Assembly: GCF_010731595.1 (NCBI RefSeq)
Contig: NZ_AP022582.1
Coordinates: forward strand, 744,001 to 808,000
From: Mycobacterium seoulense
Lineage (GTDB): Bacteria > Actinomycetota > Actinomycetes > Mycobacteriales > Mycobacteriaceae
Length of the DNA: 64,000 nucleotides
Direction of reading: 5' to 3'
Made by a program: the position numbers and the translations under genes. Within the stretch, counting starts at the first letter, position 1; each line of letters opens with the position of its first letter. This document shows positions 9,613 to 19,139 of this stretch, piece by piece. The notes beneath the pieces were generated by a model, which was not told the DNA's origin, ran no database searches, and worked only from the letters and a program-made list of their open reading frames with translations.

Positions 9613-10112
9613 GGCTGCCACCGGCTCGTCGTGTGGACCACCATGCCGCCATTGCCGGCCGGGTACAGGTGCCAGGTCTGCCAGCGCCAGCCGGCGCCGT
9701 CGGGTTCGGCGGCCAACGCGGTCAGCGCGGCGTCGTCACCGGGGAAAGAGCCGCCGAGCCAACCCTTTTCCCGCGCGCACCGGTCTCGAAGGTCACGCGC
9801 GACGCGGCGGAAGGTCGCCTCGTCGTGCCGATCGATGCGGGATTCCAGCGAATAGCCGCGCGCGGTCGTGCGCTCCGGCAGGTCGACGCCGTGGCCGCGT
9901 GCCGTGCACGAGACCTCCTCGGAGAACCGGCCCGCGGCGTGTTCGACCGTCACGACGTGCGACGCGCCGAGGACCCCGAGCAACAGCGCTCCGCCGTCGG
10001 GGTGGTGCAGAACGCAGGTCGCCAGCGGGGGCGGTGTGGGCGCGTTGAGCGCGAGTCCGAGGTTTTGCCCGGAAACGTCCGAGGGCGCTACGGCGAGCTG
10101 ATGAAGCGGCAC
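9609..10112 (-). CDS. DUF2617 family protein (Rv2598-like)
   Basis: This 167-residue protein, predicted to be soluble, starts GTG and contains the CVLHHPDGGALLLGVLGASH core seen in DUF2617 proteins. Function unknown. It follows the DUF4178 gene by 10 bases and overlaps the DUF4247 gene by four, so it is firmly inside the speE operon. Its presence in a set of otherwise membrane-bound partners suggests a cytosolic component. Confidence 0.8.
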   Translation of the reverse strand: MPLHQLAVAPSDVSGQNLGLALNAPTPPPLATCVLHHPDGGALLLGVLGASHVVTVEHAAGRFSEEVSCTARGHGVDLPERTTARGYSLESRIDRHDEATFRRVARDLRDRCAREKGWLGGSFPGDDAALTALAAEPDGAGWRWQTWHLYPAGNGGMVVHTTSRWQP

Positions 10113-10122
10113 CGACGCGCTC

Positions 10123-10734
10123 CTAGGAGGACGAGGGCGGGGGCGCCGGATACACGGTCAGTTCGCCGGTCAGCACGGGCTTGCCGGTCGAAATCTCCCA
10201 CGGCATGCCCGGCGCCCAACGCTCGAACGAGAGCAGCGCCGACTCGTCGGCGTTGGCGCAGTCGACGAACTCCATCTCGCCGCCCGCCGGCAGGCCCGTG
10301 GTGCCCTCGGTGGTGAACGAGGCGCGACCACGTTCGGACTCGTGGAACGTCACCCCGTCGACGACGTACTGGTCACCCGGCTGCAGCTGAACGTCCTTGC
10401 GGCTGACCCACATCGCCAGCTCGAGGCGCCCGTCGTCCTCCTCGACACTGAACCAGATCGGCTGGTCACCGCCTTCGAGCAGGTGCTCCCACCACACGAA
10501 CGGGCCTTCGTGGTACGTCACCGATCCGCGGACCACGTAGTCGACGCCGGCGTAGCTGACGATGGCGCCGGGCCCGAGCTGGCGGGGGCCGAACTCCGGC
10601 ATCGCGTTGAAGGAGAGGGGATCCTGGCGTCCGCGCGGCGGGCCCGGCTGCTTGGGGCGCCGCAAAGCGATGACGAGCACGACGATGGATGCGATGAACA
10701 GCACGATCGCGACAACGACCAGCAGTGATCCCAC
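10123..10734 (-). CDS. DUF4178 membrane-anchored protein (Rv2597-like)
   Basis: I set the start at GTG 10734: it follows a GGAAGGG ribosome-binding site, and the product opens with a single membrane helix (residues about 3-24). The reading frame continues far upstream through ruvC antisense, but nothing there looks coding. The 203-residue protein then has a DUF4178 domain (residues about 50-190) with the WWEHLLEGGD core and a proline-rich end. It is the first gene of the five-gene cassette. The upstream region holds a TTAGCTTTAG stretch that could supply a -10. Confidence 0.82.
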   Translation of the reverse strand: MGSLLVVVAIVLFIASIVVLVIALRRPKQPGPPRGRQDPLSFNAMPEFGPRQLGPGAIVSYAGVDYVVRGSVTYHEGPFVWWEHLLEGGDQPIWFSVEEDDGRLELAMWVSRKDVQLQPGDQYVVDGVTFHESERGRASFTTEGTTGLPAGGEMEFVDCANADESALLSFERWAPGMPWEISTGKPVLTGELTVYPAPPPSSS

Positions 10735-10875
10735 GCGAACCCTTCCGTTGCCACCTTGCTTGAGCGAACGTCGGCTAAAGCTAACAGCTTTTCGGTGGAT
10801 TCGGCGCTGTAACCTCCCGACACGAATTGGGCGGCGCCGCCGCGTGTCCTGCGCGGAGCCGTCGGTCGCGGCCGC

Positions 10876-10881
10876 TAGGGT
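10876..10881 (+). promoter_or_regulatory. -10 element of ruvC (TAGGGT)
   Basis: TAGGGT fits TANNNT and ends one base before the LexA box, so bound LexA would cover the transcription start. The ruvC ATG is 33 bases downstream. Confidence 0.55.
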
Positions 10882-10882
10882 A

Positions 10883-10898
10883 TCGAACAGCTGTTCTA
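10883..10898. promoter_or_regulatory. LexA (SOS) box upstream of ruvC
   Basis: TCGAACagctGTTCTA matches the mycobacterial SOS box TCGAAC-N4-GTTCGA with one mismatch (T for G in the second half). It lies just after the -10 element and 16 bases before the ruvC start, a position where LexA would repress. In M. tuberculosis ruvC is, from memory, a known LexA target. Confidence 0.85.
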
Positions 10899-10914
10899 CA
10901 GGTGGGAGCGGGCA

Positions 10915-11469
10915 ATGCGGGTGATGGGCGTCGACCCCGGGCTGACCCGATGCGGACTGTCGGTCGTGGAAACCGGGCGCGGGCGCAGCGTGGTCGCGCT
11001 GGACGTCGACGTGGTGCGGACCCCGTCGGATGCGCCGCTGGCCAGGAGGTTGCTGGCCATCAGCGACGCCGTCGAGCATTGGCTGGCCACCCATCAGCCG
11101 GACGTCGTGGCGATCGAGCGGGTGTTCTCCCAGCTGAACGTGTCGACCGTGATGGGCACCGCGCAGGCCGGCGGAGTCGTCGCGCTGGCGGCGGCCAAGC
11201 GCGGCATCGACGTGCACTTCCACACGCCCAGCGAGGTCAAGGCCGCCGTCACCGGCAACGGCGCCGCGGACAAGGCCCAGGTCACCGCGATGGTCGCCAA
11301 AATCCTTGCGCTGCAAGCCAAGCCGACGCCGGCCGACGCCGCCGACGCGCTGGCGTTGGCGATCTGTCATTGCTGGAGGGCGCCGATGATGGCCCGGATG
11401 GCGGCGGCCGAGGCGCTGGCCGCGCGGCAACGCCAGGCGTATCTGGCCAAGCTGAAGGCCGCCCGGTGA
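10915..11469 (+). CDS. ruvC: Holliday junction endonuclease RuvC
   Basis: This 184-residue nuclease resolves four-way DNA junctions during recombinational repair, working with RuvAB. The first catalytic aspartate lies in [11 protein letters not shown] (D7); the glutamate in VVAIERVF and the C-terminal acidic [12 protein letters not shown] segment complete the metal site. It is the first gene of ruvC-ruvA-ruvB with four-base stop/start overlaps at both junctions, under a LexA box. Confidence 0.97.
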   Translation: MRVMGVDPGLTRCGLSVVETGRGRSVVALDVDVVRTPSDAPLARRLLAISDAVEHWLATHQPDVVAIERVFSQLNVSTVMGTAQAGGVVALAAAKRGIDVHFHTPSEVKAAVTGNGAADKAQVTAMVAKILALQAKPTPADAADALALAICHCWRAPMMARMAAAEALAARQRQAYLAKLKAAR

Positions 11470-12061
11470 TCGCCTCGGTGCGCGGCGAGGTGCTCGAGGT
11501 GGCGCTCGATCACGCGGTGATCGAGGCGGCCGGCGTCGGCTACCGGGTGAACGCGACACCGTCGACGTTGGCGACGCTGCGCGCGGGGACCGAGGCCCGG
11601 CTGATCACCGCGATGGTGGTCCGCGAGGACTCGATGACGCTCTACGGGTTTCCCGACTCCGACACCCGCGACCTGTTCCTGACGCTGCTGACGGTGTCGG
11701 GCGTCGGGCCGCGCCTGGCGATGGCGACGTTGGCGGTGCACGACGCCGCCGCGTTGCGGCAGGTGCTGCACGACGGCGACGTCACCGCGCTGACCCGGGT
11801 GCCCGGCATCGGCAAGCGCGGCGCCGAACGGATGGTGCTCGAGCTGCGCGACAAGGTCGGAGCCGGCGCGGCGGGCGCACCGGCCGGCGCGCCGGTGGTG
11901 AACGGGCACGCCGTGCGGGGACCGGTGGTGGAGGCCCTGGTCGGCCTGGGCTTCGCGGTCAAGCAGGCCGAAGAGGCCACCGACAAGGTGCTGGCCGGCG
12001 AGCCGGACGCAACGACGTCGGGCGCCCTGCGCGCGGCCCTGTCGATGCTGGGTAAGGCACG

Positions 12062-12065
<4 letters not shown>
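11466..12065 (+). CDS. ruvA: Holliday junction branch migration protein RuvA
   Basis: The start is GTG 11466, overlapping the ruvC stop (GTGA); the longer reading frame upstream is ruvC in another frame. The 199-residue product opens [12 protein letters not shown], has an OB fold, then two helix-hairpin-helix motifs ([14 protein letters not shown] and [17 protein letters not shown]), and a C-terminal domain III that contacts RuvB. It holds the junction in a square-planar form and recruits RuvB. Confidence 0.96.
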
Positions 12066-13120
<1,055 letters not shown>

Positions 13121-13300
13121 CCCTCAGCCGGTCGCGACCATTATCAAATCGTGACCTGCCGGGTGAGCAAGTGCCCAAAGGTGCGTCGGCCCCCGGCGCC
13201 GGGCCGCTCAAGGCGCCGCCACCAGGGATAACCGAGCGCGGGCCGCGTCGGCCGTGCCCACAGTCCGGTCGCACAGCAAACACCTAGGTGGTCGGCGGCC

Positions 13301-13326
13301 GGTTATGCGTGGGGCCCGCCGGGTAA
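13301..13326 (+). promoter_or_regulatory. SigF-like promoter of the first membrane paralog
   Basis: GGTTA at 13301-13305 and GGGTAA at 13321-13326 are separated by 15 bases, close to the mycobacterial SigF consensus GGTTT-N15-17-GGGTAY. The ATG is 39 bases after the -10. The second paralog has the same arrangement, so the site is probably real. The remainder of the 13121-13365 gap shows nothing I can assign. Confidence 0.55.
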
Positions 13327-13365
13327 CCAGGGTCACAGCAGCAATACCTGGTGAAGGAGATTCTC

Positions 13366-14037
13366 ATGAGGACCACGCGCCACGACTACGAACGCCCTCG
13401 CGCGCTGTACATGCCACGCACCCGCGGCGCGCTGACCGGGCTACTACTGATTCTTTTGGGGGCCTGGGGCGCATTGGTGCCGTTCTTCGGGCCCAACATC
13501 GACTGGGCCTACATGGCCGATCCGGCATGGACGTGGACCACGGCCAAGGGTTGGCTGGAGGTGCTCCCCGGCGCCGCCGCGGCACTGGGCGGCCTGCTGG
13601 TGCTTCTCTCCGGTAACCGCGCCAACGCGGTGTTCGGTGGCTGGCTGGCGGTCGTTGCCGGCGCCTGGTTTGTCGTCGGCCGCGCCTTCGCGCCGACACT
13701 TGGTATCGGCGACGTCGGCCAACCGATGGCCGCGACGGACTTCAAACGCGCCCTGCTCGAGGTCACGTACTTCACCGGACTCGGCGCGTTGATCGTCTTC
13801 CTGGGCGGGGCCGCGGTGGGGCGCCTGGCGGTTCGGCACGCGCGAGACGTCGTGGTGAGGGATCCGGCGGTGGCGGCCGACGCCGTGCCGGCGGGCGAAC
13901 CGGCCATGTACGACGAGACGCGGGGCGTGCCCGCGGCCCGTACGGACCGGGTGGAAGCCGAGCCCCGCGGGCGCGGCTTGTTCGGCCGTCGCGCCGGCGG
14001 CGGCCTGTTCCACCGGCGCCACCACGCCGGTGTGTAG
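13366..14037 (+). CDS. Conserved membrane protein, paralog A of a local pair
   Basis: This protein of about 223 residues has four predicted membrane helices (roughly residues 22-40, 66-86, 89-108 and 135-155) and a cytoplasmic Arg-rich tail ending RRHHAGV. I start at ATG 13366, which has GAAGGAGA upstream, not the GTG that overlaps that site. It shares long matched segments with the gene at 14709 (for example LLGAWGALVPF, KGWLEVLPGAA and GGWLAVVAGAWFVVG), so the two are duplicates. I recall no H37Rv counterpart at this position. Function unknown; the SigF-like promoter suggests an envelope or stationary-phase stress role. Confidence 0.82.
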   Translation: MRTTRHDYERPRALYMPRTRGALTGLLLILLGAWGALVPFFGPNIDWAYMADPAWTWTTAKGWLEVLPGAAAALGGLLVLLSGNRANAVFGGWLAVVAGAWFVVGRAFAPTLGIGDVGQPMAATDFKRALLEVTYFTGLGALIVFLGGAAVGRLAVRHARDVVVRDPAVAADAVPAGEPAMYDETRGVPAARTDRVEAEPRGRGLFGRRAGGGLFHRRHHAGV

Positions 14038-14054
14038 TTGACCAGTCACGCGGC

Positions 14055-14087
14055 AGGCGCCGGCAGCCTTGGCTGCCGGCGCCTTTT
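14055..14087 (+). terminator. Intrinsic terminator after membrane paralog A
   Basis: A GC-rich inverted repeat (arms at 14055-14068 and 14071-14084, perfectly complementary) is followed by TTTT. It starts 18 bases after the stop codon of paralog A and is among the clearest classical terminators in the window. Confidence 0.8.
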
Positions 14088-14193
14088 CGCGTTTGGGACG
14101 GTCCGGGCAGGCGCAGGTCGGTAAAGTCCACCGGCACACCGAGACACGCGGAGGCCTTGTCGCGCCGCAGGCCTCGACGACGGAGGAGAAGCG

Positions 14194-14577
14194 ATGCTCA
14201 CAGCCGGGCTGATATTCGCCGCATTGGCGGCGTTACTGCATGTGTACATCTTCGTAATGGAATCGTTGACCTGGACCTCGCCGCGCACCCGGGCCACGTT
14301 CGGCACCACGGCGGAGGAGGCCGAGACCACCAAGCTGCTGGCCTTCAACCAAGGCTTCTACAACCTGTTCCTGGCGGTGGTCGGCGGCGTGGGGATCGTT
14401 GCGATTGCCTTGCGGCACAACGCCGTTGGCGCGGCACTGATTCTGGCCGGCGTCGGGTCCATGGCCGCGGCCGCGGTGGTGCTGCTGTTGTCGGCGCCGG
14501 AGAAGGCGCGGGCCGCGGTGACCCAGGGCGCCTTTCCGGTCATTGCGATCGTGCTGCTGCTCCTCGGGCTTCGGTAG
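14194..14577 (+). CDS. DUF1304 family membrane protein
   Basis: This 127-residue protein has four predicted membrane helices and the DUF1304 core: an HVYIFVMESLTW opening helix, then NQGFYNLFLA and a C-terminal hydrophobic pair. Function unknown. The start has a strong GGAGGAG five bases upstream, and TAAAGT at 14122-14127 is a possible -10. It is bracketed by the two paralogous membrane genes, but a terminator separates it from the first, so it is probably its own unit. Confidence 0.85.
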   Translation: MLTAGLIFAALAALLHVYIFVMESLTWTSPRTRATFGTTAEEAETTKLLAFNQGFYNLFLAVVGGVGIVAIALRHNAVGAALILAGVGSMAAAAVVLLLSAPEKARAAVTQGAFPVIAIVLLLLGLR

Positions 14578-14637
14578 TAACACCGGCCTCACCAGCCCCA
14601 ATGGCCACGGCCCGGGGTGGTTTTCGGCCGCCGGATG

Positions 14638-14663
14638 GGTTACGAGTGGAAACCGCCGGGTAC
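14638..14663 (+). promoter_or_regulatory. SigF-like promoter of the second membrane paralog
   Basis: GGTTA at 14638-14642 and GGGTAC at 14658-14663 are separated by 15 bases, the same spacing as at paralog A, and fit the SigF consensus well. The ATG lies 45 bases after the -10. Confidence 0.6.
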
Positions 14664-14708
14664 CCATGGCGGGCCGGAAACAGGCCCGGTATTCAACGAG
14701 GGGATGTC

Positions 14709-15383
14709 ATGAAATACGCAGAAGACGGCCGAACCCGCGGGCTGAGCATGCCGCGTTCGCGTGGCGCGGTCAGCGGATTGCTCCTGGTCATTCTGGGGGC
14801 GTGGGGGGCGTTAATACCGTTTGTCGGACCGCGCTTCGATTTCGCCTACACACCCGATCGGGAGTGGGCGTGGAGTTCGGCTCGGGGGTGGCTCGAGGTT
14901 CTGCCGGGGGCGGCGACCGTGCTGGGCGGTCTCTTGTTGATCGTCGCCGGGAACCGCGTGGCGGCGATGCTGGGCGGCTGGCTGGCCGTCCTGGCCGGCG
15001 CCTGGTTCGTCGTCGGCGGTCAGTTCGCGCCGCTGCTGGGCATCGGCTCCGCCGGTGATCCCGTCGCCGCCACCGAGCGCAAGCGTGCGGTGCTCGAGGT
15101 CACCTATTTCTCCGGGCTGGGTGCGCTGATCATCTTCGTCGGCGGTGTGGCGCTGGCGCGGACGGCCGTGCGCCTGGCGCGCGACGTGCAGCCCGCCGCG
15201 CCGGGGGCGCCGGGCGCCGAACCGTACCGGGAGTCGGTGTACGAGCCGGCCGAGGTGTCCTCGGGCGCGCTGACCAAGCCGCGTACGGCTTCCGACCCGG
15301 AGCCCAAGCGGGGGTGGCGTCGCCAGCGCCCGGCGTCGGGCGCCAACGCCGCGTACCTGCGCTGGCCGCACCCCCAGCAGTAA
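14709..15383 (+). CDS. Conserved membrane protein, paralog B of a local pair
   Basis: This 224-residue protein has the same four-helix layout as paralog A at 13366 and an Arg/Pro-rich tail. I start at ATG 14709, preceded by GAGGGG; the longer frame upstream runs through DUF1304 antiparallel signal and is not supported. Matching blocks include MPRSRGAVSGLLL, ARGWLEVLPGAA and LGGWLAVLAGAWFVVGG. Function unknown. A strong bidirectional terminator separates it from the convergent car gene. Confidence 0.82.
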   Translation: MKYAEDGRTRGLSMPRSRGAVSGLLLVILGAWGALIPFVGPRFDFAYTPDREWAWSSARGWLEVLPGAATVLGGLLLIVAGNRVAAMLGGWLAVLAGAWFVVGGQFAPLLGIGSAGDPVAATERKRAVLEVTYFSGLGALIIFVGGVALARTAVRLARDVQPAAPGAPGAEPYRESVYEPAEVSSGALTKPRTASDPEPKRGWRRQRPASGANAAYLRWPHPQQ

Positions 15384-15398
15384 CACGCTCTGACCCAA

Positions 15399-15439
15399 CG
15401 GCAATCGCCCAGTCCCCGCGAGGGAGTGGGCGATTGCCG
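15399..15439. terminator. Bidirectional hairpin terminator between paralog B and car
   Basis: A 13-bp perfect stem (CGGCAATCGCCCA with its complement at 15427-15439), extended by further CCC/GGG pairing in the loop, fills the 64-base gap between two converging genes. There is no U-run, so it would be the I-shaped type common in mycobacteria. Confidence 0.75.
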
Positions 15440-15447
15440 TGTGGCGC

Positions 15448-18400
15448 TTACAGCAGTCCGAGCAGCTGCAGGTCGGTGACGTACTTGACGATGACCGGCG
15501 CCGAGACATGCGGAATGTCTTTGTCCGGGCCGATCTTCGCGTCCTGCACGGCGGCGCGGAAGCGGTCGGTCGGTGCCATCGACCCGTTGATCGGCTTCTC
15601 TGGCTCCTGGTAGTTGTGCAGCAGGGGCAGCAGCGAGTACTGGCGTTGCCGCTCGGGCAGGGTCCGCATCGCCTGTTCGAACCGCCGCAGCCAGTCGCCG
15701 TAGTCGGCGACGCGCTGGATCCCGTAGCCGGCGTCGACCAGCCAGTCGACGTACTCGTCGAGACCGATGCCGTCGTCGTACGGGTTCATCACGTGGTACG
15801 TCTGGAAGCCGTCCCGGCTTGCGACGTGGTCGAGCAGCTGCGTGCCCAGCATGGAGATCGCCGCGGCGACGAACTCGACCGGCAGCCCGTCGTAGTGCGC
15901 ACGCTGACGGCTGCCCTCGGCGTCCAGCTCGTAGAACGAACCGGGAGCGACACCGGTGGCGACCAGGCTCAGCATCAGCCGGGTGAACATGTCCGGCAGG
16001 TTGAGCTGCCCCGCATAGCTGGTGTCGGCCAAGATCATGTCGCAGCGGAACACCGCGACGGGCAGGCCGCAGAGGTCGTGCGCCTCGCGCAGCAACACCT
16101 CGCCGGCCCACTTGCTGTTGCCGTAGCCGTTGGCGTAGTTGTCGTTGATCGCCCGGGTCGCGCTGATCTGCCGGATGTCGGCGTCCTCGACGAACTCGCC
16201 CGGCTTGATCTGGTCGCCGACGCCGATCGTCGACACGTAGGCGTACGGCTTCAGCTTGGTGGTCAACGCGATCCGGATCAGTTCGGCGGTGCCCAGCGCG
16301 TTGGGGCCGAACAGCTCGCTGTACGGCAGCACGTGGTTGACCAGGGCGGCCGGGTCGACGATCAGGTCGACCGTGTCGGCCAGCCGCCGCCAGGTCTGCG
16401 GGTCCAGGCCGAGGTTGGCCTCGCCCTTGTCGCCGGCGATGACCTCGAGGTGGTCGGCGGCCAGTTCCCGGTAGTGCGCCACCAACTTCGGGTCGCCGTG
16501 GGGAGTGCCGACGCCGAAGGTCTTGTCCAGCCGGGCCCGCGCCTCGTCGTCTGACTTGGCCCGCACCAGGGCGATCACCTTGCCGTCCACCATGTCCATG
16601 CGCTCGAGCCATTCCAGCGCCAGATAGCGGCCCAGGAAGCCGGTCGCACCGGTCAGCAGCACCGTCCGGACCTCGGTGGTGGGCCGGGGCAGGCTGGGTG
16701 CGGCGGCCAGCGTCTCGGCTTCGAGGAACTTGTCCAGGGTGAGGTCGCCGGCGCGCACCGTGGTGGCGTCGCGACCGTGCACCGCACCATGAACCGAGGC
16801 GAAGGTCGGCCGCTTGGTGCCCTGGCGCTCGCCTTCGATGTAGTTGGCGATGGCCTGCAGGTCGCTGGCCGGGCTGACGATCACGCCGACCGGGACGTCG
16901 ATGTCGAAGATCTCGCGCAGCAGGTTGCCAAAGGTCAACGCCGACAACGAGTCTCCGCCGAGATCGGTGAAGTGCGCGTCGGGGGTCAACTCGGCGCTCG
17001 CCGTGCCCAGCATGGCCGCGGCGGCCCGGCTCACGGTCTGCAGCACGGGCGCGCTCGCGCCGTTGCGGCGCAATTCGGCCAACTCGTTGGCCTGTCCCTC
17101 GGCCAGCTCGGCGTAGAGCTGTTCGAGCCGCTCGCCATAGTGCTGCTTCAGCTTCGGCCACGCCAGCTTGCGGATGCCGGTCAGCAGACCGTTCTCCAGG
17201 CTGAACGGTGTGGTCTCGATGATGAAGTCGCGCGGCACCTCGTAGGACTGCAGGCCCGCCTGACGCGCGACGTTCTGCAGCGAGTCGGCGATCTTGCCCT
17301 TGAGCGTGTCGGCGTCCCAGCGCGCCAGGGCCTCGTGGGTGGGCACCACGACGGCCAGCAGGTATGGCTGCGAGCTGTTGCCGTAGACGTAGATCTGGCG
17401 GACCAGCGGGCTGTTGCCGAATTCGGCCTCCAGCCTGGCCAGGGTCACGAACTCGCCCTGCGCCAACTTCAGCACGTTGTTGCGGCGGTCGACGTACACC
17501 AACTTGTCGGGTGCGACCTCGGCGAACACATCGCCGGTCCGGTAGTAGCGGTCCTCGTCGAACACGTTGGCGGTGGTCTCGGCGCGCTTGTAGTAGCCGG
17601 GAAACATGTTCTCGGTCCGCAGCAACAGCTCGCCGCGCGGATACGGCCGGTCCGTGCTGAAGTAGCCCAGGTCCGGCACATCGACGAGCTTGTAGTCGAT
17701 CACCGGCGGGCGCTGGATTTCGCCGTCGAACAGCACCATCCCGGCCTCGGTCGAGCCGTAGCCGTCCAACAGGTGCATCTCGAGCAGGGACTCGACCCAG
17801 GCGCGCAACTCGGGGGAGGTGGGGGCCGAGCCCGTCATCGCGAAGATGAACCGCCCGCCCAGCAGGTACTGCCGCTGCTCGGCGAGCACCTGCGCCTCAA
17901 CGGTTGCGCGGTCGGCACCCTCGGTCAGCCGCCGCTCGACCTGGCGCTGGAATTCGCCGAACAGGGTCTCCCAGATGCGCGGCACGAAGTTCAGCTCGGT
18001 GGGCCGCACCAGCTCGAGGTCTTCCAGCAGCGTCGAGAGGTCGCTCTTGGCCGCGAAGTAGGCGGTGCCGCCGTTGCCCAGCGTGCCGTACAGGATGCCG
18101 CGGCCCATGACGTGGCTCATCGGCATGAAGTTGAGGGTGATCGACGCGGGGCTTTCCCCGAACCAGTTCCTGCTGCCCCGGCGCCAGATCTTGGCGACAT
18201 TGCTCTGGGGGTACATCGCACCCTTGGGCGCGCCGGTGCTGCCGGAGGTGTAGATCAGCAGGGCCAGCGGGTCGGAGTCCTCGCTGGCCGGCAGCGGCCT
18301 GTCCGGCAACGCCTTGCCGCGCTCGAGCACCTCGGCCAGCGTCTCCACCGCGACGCCGGCGTCTGCCAGCCGCGTGCGCGCGGTTTCCAGCGCCTCGCGC

Positions 18401-18993
18401 TCGTCGTCAACCTCGGGGTGGTAGTCGAACGCCACCAGCTTGGCGGGTCGGTGGCCGCTCAGGATCAGCTCCACGGCTTCGGGCAGCTGGTTCGCGCTGG
18501 CCGCGATCACGGTGGGCTCGGTCTCGGTGACGATCGGCCGCAGGGAGGTCAGCGACGCGCTGGTCTGCAACGGAACCGACACCGCGCTGATCGTGGCCAG
18601 CGCCATGTCGATCGTCGCGTAGTCGACGCTGTTGAAGCCGAGCACACAGACCCGGTCACCGGCGTGCACCTCGCCGTCGGCCCAGGCGCGGCCGAGCGCC
18701 GCGACCCGCTCGCCCAGCTGGCGATAGGTGATGGTTTCGAAGCGGGGGAGCAGCTCGAGCCGGGTGCGCCCGGTCGCCGCATCCTCGACGAACTCGACCA
18801 CCCGATGCGCCAGCGCGGCGCGGTCGGCGTAGCCCTCGAGCACGGTGCGGATGACCTGCGGGAGTCGCACCCCGGGCTTCTCGACGGCGGCCTCGACCGC
18901 CGGGTCGGGGCGCGCGGCGGCGAACTGCGGGTCGGTGGCGGTCAGTTCCTCGATACGGCGCTCGAGCCGCTCGTCGCGATCAATGGTCGACAT
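15448..18993 (-). CDS. car: Carboxylic acid reductase (FadD9/Car)
   Basis: This 1181-residue three-domain enzyme reduces carboxylic acids to aldehydes with ATP and NADPH. The adenylation domain carries the A3 motif [12 protein letters not shown] (residues 247-258). The carrier domain has [11 protein letters not shown] with the phosphopantetheine serine at 682, so a PPTase is needed. The reductase domain starts near 770 with [11 protein letters not shown] and has the catalytic YGNSK near 955. All signature residues are intact and length is typical. A GAGGAAC ribosome-binding site precedes ATG 18993. It is followed by a strong terminator and lies downstream of gabT on the same strand, with a 146-base gap, so co-regulation is possible but not certain. 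H37Rv counterpart: fadD9 (Rv2590). Confidence 0.95.
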   Translation of the reverse strand: MSTIDRDERLERRIEELTATDPQFAAARPDPAVEAAVEKPGVRLPQVIRTVLEGYADRAALAHRVVEFVEDAATGRTRLELLPRFETITYRQLGERVAALGRAWADGEVHAGDRVCVLGFNSVDYATIDMALATISAVSVPLQTSASLTSLRPIVTETEPTVIAASANQLPEAVELILSGHRPAKLVAFDYHPEVDDEREALETARTRLADAGVAVETLAEVLERGKALPDRPLPASEDSDPLALLIYTSGSTGAPKGAMYPQSNVAKIWRRGSRNWFGESPASITLNFMPMSHVMGRGILYGTLGNGGTAYFAAKSDLSTLLEDLELVRPTELNFVPRIWETLFGEFQRQVERRLTEGADRATVEAQVLAEQRQYLLGGRFIFAMTGSAPTSPELRAWVESLLEMHLLDGYGSTEAGMVLFDGEIQRPPVIDYKLVDVPDLGYFSTDRPYPRGELLLRTENMFPGYYKRAETTANVFDEDRYYRTGDVFAEVAPDKLVYVDRRNNVLKLAQGEFVTLARLEAEFGNSPLVRQIYVYGNSSQPYLLAVVVPTHEALARWDADTLKGKIADSLQNVARQAGLQSYEVPRDFIIETTPFSLENGLLTGIRKLAWPKLKQHYGERLEQLYAELAEGQANELAELRRNGASAPVLQTVSRAAAAMLGTASAELTPDAHFTDLGGDSLSALTFGNLLREIFDIDVPVGVIVSPASDLQAIANYIEGERQGTKRPTFASVHGAVHGRDATTVRAGDLTLDKFLEAETLAAAPSLPRPTTEVRTVLLTGATGFLGRYLALEWLERMDMVDGKVIALVRAKSDDEARARLDKTFGVGTPHGDPKLVAHYRELAADHLEVIAGDKGEANLGLDPQTWRRLADTVDLIVDPAALVNHVLPYSELFGPNALGTAELIRIALTTKLKPYAYVSTIGVGDQIKPGEFVEDADIRQISATRAINDNYANGYGNSKWAGEVLLREAHDLCGLPVAVFRCDMILADTSYAGQLNLPDMFTRLMLSLVATGVAPGSFYELDAEGSRQRAHYDGLPVEFVAAAISMLGTQLLDHVASRDGFQTYHVMNPYDDGIGLDEYVDWLVDAGYGIQRVADYGDWLRRFEQAMRTLPERQRQYSLLPLLHNYQEPEKPINGSMAPTDRFRAAVQDAKIGPDKDIPHVSAPVIVKYVTDLQLLGLL

Positions 18994-19054
18994 AAACAGT
19001 TCCTCGCAATGAAAGATGGTGAGTCATTTCGCGCCAATGCGCTGACGGATAGAA

Positions 19055-19071
19055 CGTTAGCTAAAGTAACG
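19055..19071. promoter_or_regulatory. Possible operator between gabT and car
   Basis: CGTTAGCTAAAGTAACG has 5-bp inverted arms (CGTTA/TAACG) around a 7-base centre, and lies 62-78 bases upstream of the car start. Read on the minus strand it also contains TACTTTAG, an AT-rich stretch that could serve as a -10. The regulator is unknown, and chance is not excluded. Confidence 0.35.
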
Positions 19072-19139
19072 GTATTCCACCATGGCCGCGCCACGGCCGG
19101 TGTTGTGAGATTGCCCACGCAGACCGTCGACGCCCCGGG

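Noticed and set aside
11559..11642. Long minus-strand reading frames across ruvC, ruvA and ruvB (up to about 478 codons)
   Set aside because: They are antisense shadows caused by high GC third positions. The plus-strand proteins are strongly conserved RuvC, RuvA and RuvB with all motifs. Only the 3' part of one frame (10123-10734, DUF4178) is real.
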